5,888 nucleotides of DNA from JBFKOL01 sp041628815. Its GTDB lineage: Bacteria > Bacteroidota > Bacteroidia > Chitinophagales > Saprospiraceae. A program made the position numbers and the translations under genes. Location: positions 1 through 5,888 of the forward strand of contig JBFKOL010000283.1 in assembly GCA_041628815.1 (NCBI GenBank). The letters are read 5' to 3'. How positions within the stretch are numbered: the first letter of the stretch is position 1; each line of letters starts with the position of its first letter. The notes beneath the pieces were generated by a model. It saw only the letters and a list, made by a program, of their open reading frames with translations. It did no database searches and was not told where the DNA came from. This document shows positions 1 to 5,888 of the stretch, in pieces.

Positions 1-130
1 CATTCGGGCTGACCGTCATCGACTGGATGCCGCACGCATCATTGGATCCGTTGTCCACCTGGGACGCAGTGATAGAAGCATTACCCGAAGCATCCAACTG
101 TACCGTTATATCCTGGCACATAGCCGTAGG
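1..130 (-). repeat. Tandem HYR/Ig-like repeat, second unit (cut by window edge)
   Basis: Second copy of the 240-bp unit, encoding MCQDITVQLDASGNASITAS and then QVDNGSNDACGIQSMTVSPN (residues 1415-1454). It matches 34 of 40 residues of the first copy. The frame stays open at the edge, so more units probably follow. In known proteins such arrays act as extracellular stalks or spacers between a catalytic head and a C-terminal anchoring or sorting signal. Confidence 0.88.
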
Positions 131-3100
131 ATCGACATTGTCCTCTACCGTAACTGTGGATGTACACATAGATACGTTACCATTGTTGTCCGTCACCGTC
201 AAGGTAACCGTATTCACTCCTACATTCGCACATGTAAACGTGCTCGGACTGACACTCAGCGACTGGATGCCGCATGCGTCATTCGATCCGTTGTCCACCT
301 GCGCCGCCGTGATGGTCACATTACCCGACGCATCCAGTTGCACCGTTATATCCTGGCACATAGCCGTAGGTGGCGTAATATCCCTGATACCCGCTATGGT
401 GAATGTGAAAGGATCTTCATCGATATCGTTGCTTCCAATACAGACGATGACGGTATCTGCCCCATTGGTGGTCGGCATAAAAGTGATCTTCAACAACAGC
501 GAATCGCCAGCTTTTATCGTATCGGGAAATGTATAGTCTGTGCTGTTGAATGTAAATGCTCCTGCGTTGCTTCCTTTTCCGTCAATCTTAATGGTATCAA
601 TGATCAAATCACCGCCTTCGATGTTTTTAATGTAGAAGCTATCCATTTTCGTCACGCAAATTTCACCGAAATCGGTGCCGTCATTGGCTTCCGGGGAAGT
701 GTCCCCATTGGTTATAATGGTATTGTTTCCAACTACTTCTATTTCACCGGTCACCTGGACATATAAAACAACGGCATCGTGATCAGAAGAGCGCAAAGGG
801 GTTGAATCATCGTTGATCAGGTCGACGGCTGCGTCCGCATTGCCCCGTCCATATGCCCGTTGCGAAACAATAGGCGTGATCGCAGAAGACGTCAATATGT
901 GATCAATAGCCTGGGCGTTGCCCCGGAAGATGAATGTATATCGTTCATCAGCTGGAAACTCGTTGGTTTGATTCACCAGGTCGGGATTCACGACGTCGGA
1001 GCCAGGCAACAAGCTGCCAAGCGGGTCCAGGTCACCGGTAATTTCTCCAATGACGTCCACATAGCCATCCGTGAATTGAAAATCATTGAAATCGCCGGCG
1101 ACCGCCAACCCTATACCCGGATTAGCGATTTGGAAGTCCTGAATCTTTTGGGCAATGGACTGTACTTGGGCCTGTCTTTTAGCCCGAACCCTGGGACCAT
1201 CTATCGGATCATCGATTCCGGATTGAGAACGTATGTGTACATTCATTACAGCCACCGGCAGAGCAGGCGTTCCGTTCGCAAGATAACTTCCCACCAACAG
1301 GAGCGGCGGCCTGTCATGGACCAGATCGGTACTGGAATCCGTCGGATCTGTGAACGTCTCGGTCTTACCTAGCTGCGTCACCGCGTCTACCTGGAACCTG
1401 CTTGCCCGTACCAGAAATCCGACATCAATGGTTCCAGGGTCATTTCCCTCAACCAGTTGCGGCGTGTAGACCACCGACGGAGCCATGGTGGCGATATCCG
1501 CTGCGAGGTCCTGGAGTACTTTGAGGTTCTCAGCTTCCTGTACAGCGAGCACATCAGGGGACTTCAAAACGTCTATAATGTATTTGGCAAATTTGGTTCT
1601 TCTTCTTTGGTATTCCGCTGTTGATACCACGAAATCATCGCGGTTGTTCCCCTGGGCATCCGTAGATGGTGGATCGTCGATATCATCAAAAAGACGGAAT
1701 AGATTAAGTGTGGCCACAGTTCGCTCGGAGGGTAATGCATCCGGGACGGGTACCGGTATTACCGATGGTGTAACCGTCAGGTTTTGGGGCCACAACTCGT
1801 ACCCGCCAAATTCATAACCCAGTACACCCGTTGCATCGAATGACGAACCGGCTGGAATCGTTTGATTGGGCAGTCCGAGTTTATCCGGATCGAGTTCAAA
1901 AATTTCGGGGTTCCCGTCCCAGACCGGCAACATGGGCAGTCCCGGAAATTCAATCCCCGGTTCGCGGAATGTCCTGTCCGATGCTGCCGTAACAAATACT
2001 TCTGCAATGGGATCCACGGTGAATCTTTGGTTGGGTCCGACCACCGTACCTCCGGAAATACTGACCCGCATACCTTCGAGGCATTCAAAATTGTCTGTGC
2101 CGCAGCTGGGGGTGGTAGGATCTGCCGACGGGGTAGCGGAATCCAGGATTACCGCCGCGGGTACCCCTCCAGTACCGGTAATCGTTACCACAGGGCTGGA
2201 ACCCAATCGTGTAAAATCGAAGAATTCCTCTACGGTGCCGTCCACATCGACCAGGTCTCCGACTGCAACGATCGGAGCAGCCCCGGTAAATACAAAAATG
2301 CCATCCGAAGTATTCATGTCCGCATCTGTTCGCATCGTTGGGGTCTGTATGAAAAATCCATCCGTTGCCAGGCAGGTAACGACATTGTCCTCTGTGCAGA
2401 CCAGTTGATTGACGAAGGGGGAAATCAGTCCGGAGCCTTGGATTTCGAAGATCTCGAGTACGGGACTTTGATGCTCGAAGGCTCCCATATCAATAGTGCC
2501 TACATTTCGTGTATTGCCATCGAGATCTGTGACAGAAGTACTCGACGCATCGTCACCCATATCGATGGCGGGAGATATACACTGCAAGCGCAGGTTGCCC
2601 GCGGAAGAAGGAAAAGAGGGTACGCCCGCGATGAATTTTGGATCCAGCTCGCTGCCTGTAGTTCCTACCTTGTTATTGTTCGAACCATCGGTAAAAGTCG
2701 TCTGGTCACTTCCATCACCAATAAGGCAATTCTGTCCAAATGCAGATTCCAACAAATCCCTAACATCGGGACCAGTGGGTGCCGTGTTGGTCGCAATGAT
2801 GCTGTTGCGATAAAGAATGGCGTTGTATCCGTAAGTCTGTGTATTCGAAGCCTTCAGCACCCCGCCGCCCGAAGCGGAAGCTCCATTTCCGGCTATGGTT
2901 ACATTCGTGAAAAAAGAAGATCCGCCACCGGGAAGTACCTGGTAATAATAGATTCCCCCACCGTCATCTGCTGAATTACCGGATATCACTGCATCGGTAA
3001 TATCGCACTGAATCTCATTCAAATACAAGCCTCCGCCTTGGTTTGCAGTATTGCCAGAGATAATGGATAGTATGATTTCTCCCTGGTCACCCAGGTAAGC

Positions 3101-4363
3101 GCCTCCACCCTGGTCTGCCGCAACATTACCGGCAATACAAGACATCAATATGTCGAGATTTGATATCCCGAATGGATTTGATGAATAAATACCTCCTCCA
3201 GAACCAGAGGCTGTGTTATTCATTATGGCACAATGTTTCAAAGTCAAATCTCCGTAATTCAGGATGGCTCCCCCGCCTCCTGTCGCATTACCATTTTGCA
3301 TTTTGACACCCTCGACGGATACAACGTTTCCCGGAGAATTTTGAAAGATCCTGCTTGTACCCATGCCATCGATGATCGTTATACTCGAATCATTGCCCAA
3401 GATGACCAGGTCCTTATCCAGGATGATTTCCGTGGCCAATTTGATCGCCATACCATCGATCGAAGAATCAAAACAGATCGTATCTCCTGGCATGGCCACG
3501 GCCACCGCCTGTCGCAGCGAACCACATCCATTGTCATTCGTATTGGTGACTTTGGTGTCGTCGCCGGTTGCTTTGACCTGAAAATCGAATACCCCTTCAT
3601 CAAAGTCTGAAGTATATATCTTGATTGTGGCAGAATCTGCACACAGGACCGTTGGTGTAAAACACACGACCAATGCAATGGAATCCCCTGCACTCAGTGT
3701 GTCATCCGGCATCACCCCGAAGTTGAACCCTGGAGTCAGCACCGTAAATTGGGCCGGGCTGCCATTGATATCGCATACCCGGATCGAATCGAGCCGGAAG
3801 GTATCTACCCCTACATTTTTAATGTAAAATGTATCCTTGATAGTATTGTTGATCTTGACCAAACCCATATCGGTGCCATCTGCGGGATCCGGTGTGATGT
3901 CACCATCCGGAATATCCATGCCGTTGCCAACCACCGCAATGTCTCCTACCGGGAAGGCCGCCATCGTAGCAGTTGGGTCCATAGAGCCTCCCACCTCGGG
4001 ATCATCCGACAGCACCGTGGAAAAGTTGGACCCGCTTACCTTGACCTGGTTGAGGAATTCGGTCTGAGAAGGAGGAAAGGGTTTGATGCTCACATCGTAA
4101 TAGATGCAAAGGGTGTCACCAGGAAGTAGGGTGTCGAGGGCGACGGGGAATTGAGAAAAAACTGAAGCTAGGGAGGTCAAACAAAAGAATAGGGTGAGGA
4201 TGATGGTTTTGGGAAGGTTAAATGGGCTGAGTAGGAGTTGCGGGTTGCAAGTTGCTGGTTGCTTCTGGATTTTAGATGCAATGATTCTGGTTGACTGTGT
4301 AATTGAGTTACAGAAATGACCTTTGAGTATGAGAGAAGTGATATGTCGGGTCCTCTTGGTCAT
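1..4363 (-). CDS. Large secreted mosaic protein: beta-helix plus ExeM/NucH-like extracellular nuclease with HYR-type repeats, 3' partial
   Basis: Predicted secreted DNase/phosphodiesterase on a multidomain scaffold. I checked the frame codon by codon: 1454 codons without a stop, continuing past the window. Numbered from ATG 4363: hydrophobic signal-peptide core at 53-70 (TIILTLFFCLTSLASVFS, probable cleavage before Q71); DUF11-like piece 72-137; choice-of-anchor D-like domain about 140-267; beta-helix 271-632, starting with GCGSLRQAV and ending with DLDGNTRNVGTIDMGAFE; OB-fold-like domain about 635-760; EEP nuclease about 880-1202; second anchor-D-like domain about 1206-1325; 80-residue HYR/Ig-like repeats from about 1329 onward. 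The C-terminus, where a type IX secretion signal would be expected in Bacteroidota, lies outside. Start choice: ATG 4363 is the only in-frame ATG/GTG/TTG before the signal core and overlaps the upstream stop (ATGA). However, it gives an unusually long 50-residue lead, so the start is uncertain. The two genes are probably co-transcribed. Confidence 0.93.
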   Translation of the reverse strand, partial: MTKRTRHITSLILKGHFCNSITQSTRIIASKIQKQPATCNPQLLLSPFNLPKTIILTLFFCLTSLASVFSQFPVALDTLLPGDTLCIYYDVSIKPFPPSQTEFLNQVKVSGSNFSTVLSDDPEVGGSMDPTATMAAFPVGDIAVVGNGMDIPDGDITPDPADGTDMGLVKINNTIKDTFYIKNVGVDTFRLDSIRVCDINGSPAQFTVLTPGFNFGVMPDDTLSAGDSIALVVCFTPTVLCADSATIKIYTSDFDEGVFDFQVKATGDDTKVTNTNDNGCGSLRQAVAVAMPGDTICFDSSIDGMAIKLATEIILDKDLVILGNDSSITIIDGMGTSRIFQNSPGNVVSVEGVKMQNGNATGGGGAILNYGDLTLKHCAIMNNTASGSGGGIYSSNPFGISNLDILMSCIAGNVAADQGGGAYLGDQGEIILSIISGNTANQGGGLYLNEIQCDITDAVISGNSADDGGGIYYYQVLPGGGSSFFTNVTIAGNGASASGGGVLKASNTQTYGYNAILYRNSIIATNTAPTGPDVRDLLESAFGQNCLIGDGSDQTTFTDGSNNNKVGTTGSELDPKFIAGVPSFPSSAGNLRLQCISPAIDMGDDASSTSVTDLDGNTRNVGTIDMGAFEHQSPVLEIFEIQGSGLISPFVNQLVCTEDNVVTCLATDGFFIQTPTMRTDADMNTSDGIFVFTGAAPIVAVGDLVDVDGTVEEFFDFTRLGSSPVVTITGTGGVPAAVILDSATPSADPTTPSCGTDNFECLEGMRVSISGGTVVGPNQRFTVDPIAEVFVTAASDRTFREPGIEFPGLPMLPVWDGNPEIFELDPDKLGLPNQTIPAGSSFDATGVLGYEFGGYELWPQNLTVTPSVIPVPVPDALPSERTVATLNLFRLFDDIDDPPSTDAQGNNRDDFVVSTAEYQRRRTKFAKYIIDVLKSPDVLAVQEAENLKVLQDLAADIATMAPSVVYTPQLVEGNDPGTIDVGFLVRASRFQVDAVTQLGKTETFTDPTDSSTDLVHDRPPLLLVGSYLANGTPALPVAVMNVHIRSQSGIDDPIDGPRVRAKRQAQVQSIAQKIQDFQIANPGIGLAVAGDFNDFQFTDGYVDVIGEITGDLDPLGSLLPGSDVVNPDLVNQTNEFPADERYTFIFRGNAQAIDHILTSSAITPIVSQRAYGRGNADAAVDLINDDSTPLRSSDHDAVVLYVQVTGEIEVVGNNTIITNGDTSPEANDGTDFGEICVTKMDSFYIKNIEGGDLIIDTIKIDGKGSNAGAFTFNSTDYTFPDTIKAGDSLLLKITFMPTTNGADTVIVCIGSNDIDEDPFTFTIAGIRDITPPTAMCQDITVQLDASGNVTITAAQVDNGSNDACGIQSLSVSPSTFTCANVGVNTVTLTVTDNNGNVSMCTSTVTVEDNVDPTAMCQDITVQLDASGNASITASQVDNGSNDACGIQSMTVSPN
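241..370 (-). repeat. Tandem HYR/Ig-like repeat, first unit (conserved part)
   Basis: First of at least two coding repeats spaced exactly 240 bp (80 residues) apart. It encodes MCQDITVQLDASGNVTITAA and then QVDNGSNDACGIQSLSVSPS (residues 1335-1374). The rest of the unit (TFTCANVGVNTVTLTVTD..., down to about position 130) also belongs to it. Cysteines at 1336, 1364, 1378 and 1400 recur in this module type. The conserved 130 bp is about 84% identical to positions 1-130 by hand count, including a 29-bp perfect stretch ending at 370. Confidence 0.9.
758..2461 (-). other. ExeM/NucH-like nuclease module: OB-fold domain plus endonuclease/exonuclease/phosphatase domain
   Basis: Residues 635-1202 of the large gene. 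The first part (EIFEIQGSG at 637, then DGFFIQ near 668 and SDGIFVFTG at 686-694, VGDLVDVDGTV at 701-711) matches the OB-fold domain found ahead of the catalytic domain in ExeM/NucH-type extracellular nucleases. The EEP domain shows every expected motif: Asn887 in ATLNLF, Gln942-Glu943 in VLAVQEAEN, DVGFLVR at 980-986, RPP at 1018-1020, NVH at 1041-1043, GDFND at 1090-1094 (Asp1091, Asn1093), AIDH at 1152-1155 and SDHD at 1193-1196. By family knowledge these bind divalent metal and the scissile phosphate. An intact metal-dependent nuclease (probably DNase) is therefore likely. A related phosphatase activity cannot be excluded from sequence alone. Confidence 0.9.
2468..3553 (-). other. Right-handed beta-helix (polymorphic-outer-membrane-protein-like) domain
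   Basis: Residues 271-632 of the large gene. The entry motif TNDNGCGSLRQAV resembles the "D.G.GSLRQAI" opening typical of secreted bacterial beta-helix domains. Coils of 20-25 residues follow, marked by GGG turns: GGGGAILN, GGGIYS, GGGAYL, GGGLYL, GGGIYYY and GGGVLK, each preceded by an N-x-A or similar turn (ISGNTANQ, ISGNSADD). The exit motif SPAIDMGDD...DLDGNTRNVGTIDMGAFEHQ is the classic end of this domain class (choice-of-anchor Q type). Such domains either bind or cleave polysaccharide or are purely structural. No catalytic residues are recognisable, so I call a scaffold or adhesin. Confidence 0.88.
4237..4264 (+). repeat. Four tandem 7-bp units, GTTGCNN
   Basis: Four consecutive heptamers share GTTGC and differ in the last two bases (GG, AA, TG, TT). 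On the coding strand they read as GCAAC-based units. They lie between the stop of the upstream gene and the signal-peptide codons of the large gene, within the doubtful 50-codon lead. No hairpin beyond the TTGCAA palindrome is apparent. The function is unknown. Confidence 0.85.
4360..4363 (-). other. ATGA stop/start overlap between the two genes
   Basis: On the minus strand the bases ATGA give the start ATG (4363-4361) of the large gene and the stop TGA (4362-4360) of the protease gene. This arrangement is typical of translational coupling inside an operon. No clear Shine-Dalgarno stands upstream (only GATCGAGA), which is normal for Bacteroidota. I found no convincing Bacteroidota promoter (TTTG / TAnnTTTG) between 4363 and 4210. 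The overlap is certain if ATG 4363 is used, but the use of that ATG is not certain. Confidence 0.6.
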
Positions 4364-5888
4364 TCTCGATCATGAATTGAGGTCGGTAATTTTCTGGTCC
4401 CGGGATCGAGGGTTTCCTGCATCAGCAAATCATTCGGATCGTGGTTTTTTCCTGCCATATGTCCCAATTCGTGAAGGAGCACGGTCAACAAGTCCATCTT
4501 TCCATGTGCAGGACCATCCGGTATGGCTTTCCAGCTGCCATCTGATTGTAAAGTGAATTCTTCGTTCTGATCAGGAGTGGGGTCGACGAACCAGCCGTGG
4601 CCGGCGGCAGTTAAATCCAATTCAATCTTGTTTTTGGTATACTGTGCAAGTCGGTTACTCGCCAGTATTTTCAAATTAATGATCAAATCATCATGTCGAA
4701 TTAGATTTGAACCTTGTTCAAATAAATGCGAAGAGCGGGCCAGAAAATTGTCAATTTGTTTGTTGGTGATAAGAACTTCCGAATATCTCTTTGGATTTGG
4801 ACTTGTTCTTATAAACGTTAAACCCGTAATGCCACAAGCGAAACTTGCATCTACTCCAGGATAAATGATAAATGGTCCATCGATTAATGTATTATTTCTG
4901 GTAGCATCAGATAAAAATGTCCTCAAATCTGCGCTAGCGGTTCCAGGAGCACAAGCAAAGGCAAGCTCGCCGTTTGCGGATCCTGTGTAATTCTCAACAT
5001 TAAAATTCGAGGCATTATTGAATTGTGACATGAAAATTGTACTGCTAGCAAATGTACCTCCACTTGCATCGAAAGTGTTATTCCTGATATCTAGATTTAG
5101 AATCCCATTTTCAGTGCCAGCACCAGCGACAGTTAAGTTTAATCCAGCAAATCCGCCTGATCCTTCAAGCTCTGCCACATTATTGCCTAATATTGTTACA
5201 TCCATCTCTGGCTGCGTTCCTCCTGGATTATCCATGTTTGCCACTACATCAATTCCACTCGCAGTCCCACCACCAGATCCAAGCCTTCTGATTTGATTGT
5301 TTTCTATTAAAACACTATGAAAAACGGTCCCTGCTGCCCCAGCCAGTATGCCACCCCCTTCGGTTGAACCCGATCCAGAAACGCCGGGTGTGCCTATGTG
5401 ATTATTCTTTATTGTTCCGACAACATTGCCTGTGCCTGAAACAAAATTCGCGGTAACAGCAAATCCTTTGGCTTTGGTAAAGGTCTGACTTCCAAAAGTT
5501 GTTCCGGAGACTTCATAGGTCATGTTTATATTAGCCGTGGCACCACCTCCGGATATTGTAATTCCACCACCTCCGGATACAATATCCGTGTGATTGTTGT
5601 TGAAAGTATTGTCTTTTACCACACAATCCATGGTGCTTTGATCAATACAGTTGCATTGAAGCATATCGCCCCTGGCACCAGTGAAAGAGCTATTCTGGAC
5701 AGTCATATTCATGGTGGCAGTGCTGCGAGATTCGATAGTTACTCCATCATTTCCAGAAGAGGTGCTGTTTAGACCAATGGTTGATCCAGAAACGGTGCAT
5801 CTATTCAAAGTGCCGGTATTGTTGATAATGTTGAAATTATCTTCGTGTCCGCCTTCGATAATGGTATTTAGAATTGAAGAACTGCCGG
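4360..5888 (-). CDS. Beta-strand-repeat (beta-helix) protein with C-terminal metzincin-like protease domain, 5' partial
   Basis: Predicted secreted zinc metalloprotease on a beta-helix scaffold. The frame is open from the window edge (first complete codon at 5886) to TGA at 4362-4360, giving 508 visible residues; the N-terminus and any signal peptide lie outside. A TTG at 5808 is only an internal Leu codon. Residues 1 to about 350 are Gly/Asn/Thr/Ser-rich beta-strand repeats with recurring turns of the type NNTF, NNHI and NNQI, as in right-handed parallel beta-helix proteins. Residues about 381-506 form the protease domain: IELDLTAAGHGWFVDPTP near 419-438, HELGHMAGKNH at 472-482 and a Met-turn candidate (LLMQETL) around 489. 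The gene ends only 19 residues after that Met, so no type IX secretion C-terminal domain or membrane anchor is present. Sampled G+C (roughly 27-47% per 60 bases) is lower than in the nuclease part of the downstream gene (about 52%). The stop overlaps the ATG of the next gene. The fold and protease call are firm; the substrate is unknown. Confidence 0.92.
   Translation of the reverse strand, partial: GSSSILNTIIEGGHEDNFNIINNTGTLNRCTVSGSTIGLNSTSSGNDGVTIESRSTATMNMTVQNSSFTGARGDMLQCNCIDQSTMDCVVKDNTFNNNHTDIVSGGGGITISGGGATANINMTYEVSGTTFGSQTFTKAKGFAVTANFVSGTGNVVGTIKNNHIGTPGVSGSGSTEGGGILAGAAGTVFHSVLIENNQIRRLGSGGGTASGIDVVANMDNPGGTQPEMDVTILGNNVAELEGSGGFAGLNLTVAGAGTENGILNLDIRNNTFDASGGTFASSTIFMSQFNNASNFNVENYTGSANGELAFACAPGTASADLRTFLSDATRNNTLIDGPFIIYPGVDASFACGITGLTFIRTSPNPKRYSEVLITNKQIDNFLARSSHLFEQGSNLIRHDDLIINLKILASNRLAQYTKNKIELDLTAAGHGWFVDPTPDQNEEFTLQSDGSWKAIPDGPAHGKMDLLTVLLHELGHMAGKNHDPNDLLMQETLDPGTRKLPTSIHDRE
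4363..4746 (-). other. Metzincin/matrixin-like zinc protease domain
   Basis: C-terminal domain of the upstream gene. The three zinc-binding His and the catalytic Glu of HExxHxxGxxH are all present in HELGHMAGKNH (plus-strand positions 4441-4473), followed by Asp as in many bacterial matrixin-like proteins. The preceding segment (GHGWFVDPTP, then a Phe/Gly loop and KMDLLTVLLHE) matches a pattern I know from secreted bacterial matrixin-like proteins that follow beta-helix regions. The Met of LLMQETL sits seven residues after the third His and can serve as the Met-turn. No pro-domain is recognisable in the visible part. Activity is inferred from the intact motif only. Confidence 0.85.

Noticed and set aside
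27..536. Plus-strand open frame of 169 codons with an internal repeat
   Set aside because: The repeat is only the antisense image of the 80-residue HYR-type repeats on the minus strand.
860..1372. Plus-strand open frame of 170 codons, Arg-rich
   Set aside because: It is antisense to the EEP nuclease motifs (QE to AIDH), which are clearly real on the minus strand.
1862..2974. Plus-strand open frame of 370 codons opposite the large gene
   Set aside because: It lies antisense to a continuous, domain-matched minus-strand frame, shows no recognisable domain and is rich in Arg/Ser/Ile/Gly as expected for a shadow frame.
4237..4264. CRISPR array or transcription terminator
   Set aside because: The units are 7 bp, contiguous and without spacers, and they form no stem-loop or T-run.
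1..4363. Frameshift or stop splitting the large gene
   Set aside because: Reading every codon from 4363 to 2 on the minus strand found no stop, and domain motifs run in one frame throughout.
5806..5808. TTG as the start codon of the protease gene
   Set aside because: The same frame continues open to the window edge with beta-helix-like sequence, so this TTG encodes an internal Leu.

Overview
The window looks like Bacteroidota DNA, probably from a Saprospiraceae/Lewinella-type marine or sludge bacterium. This is an inference. It rests on large mosaic secreted proteins, "choice-of-anchor D"-type modules and HYR/Ig-like tandem repeats, all of which are common in that group. No rRNA, tRNA or housekeeping gene is present to confirm it.

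Layout: essentially the whole window is coding on the minus strand, in two genes that both run off the window. Gene A (5888 down to 4360; N-terminus missing) is a beta-strand-repeat/right-handed beta-helix protein that ends in a metzincin-like zinc protease domain with the motif HELGHMAGKNH. Gene B (4363 down to 1; C-terminus missing) is open for 1454 codons with no stop. In order it contains a signal-peptide core, a short DUF11-like segment, a choice-of-anchor D-like domain, a second beta-helix, an OB-fold plus an ExeM/NucH-type endonuclease/exonuclease/phosphatase domain with its catalytic motifs intact, a second choice-of-anchor D-like domain, and the start of a tandem array of 80-residue HYR/Ig-like repeats.

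The genes overlap by four bases (stop TGA and start ATG share ATGA), so no promoter or terminator is expected between them. However, the first 50 or so codons of gene B do not look like protein. They carry four tandem 7-bp units (GTTGCNN on the plus strand), so the true start of gene B is uncertain.

Together the pair reads as an operon for two secreted or surface-exposed hydrolases, a protease and a DNase, each built on a beta-helix scaffold. Turnover of extracellular matrix or nutrients is a reasonable guess but is not shown by the sequence. Plus-strand open frames are shadows of these genes. I see no RNA gene, insertion sequence, CRISPR array or origin.
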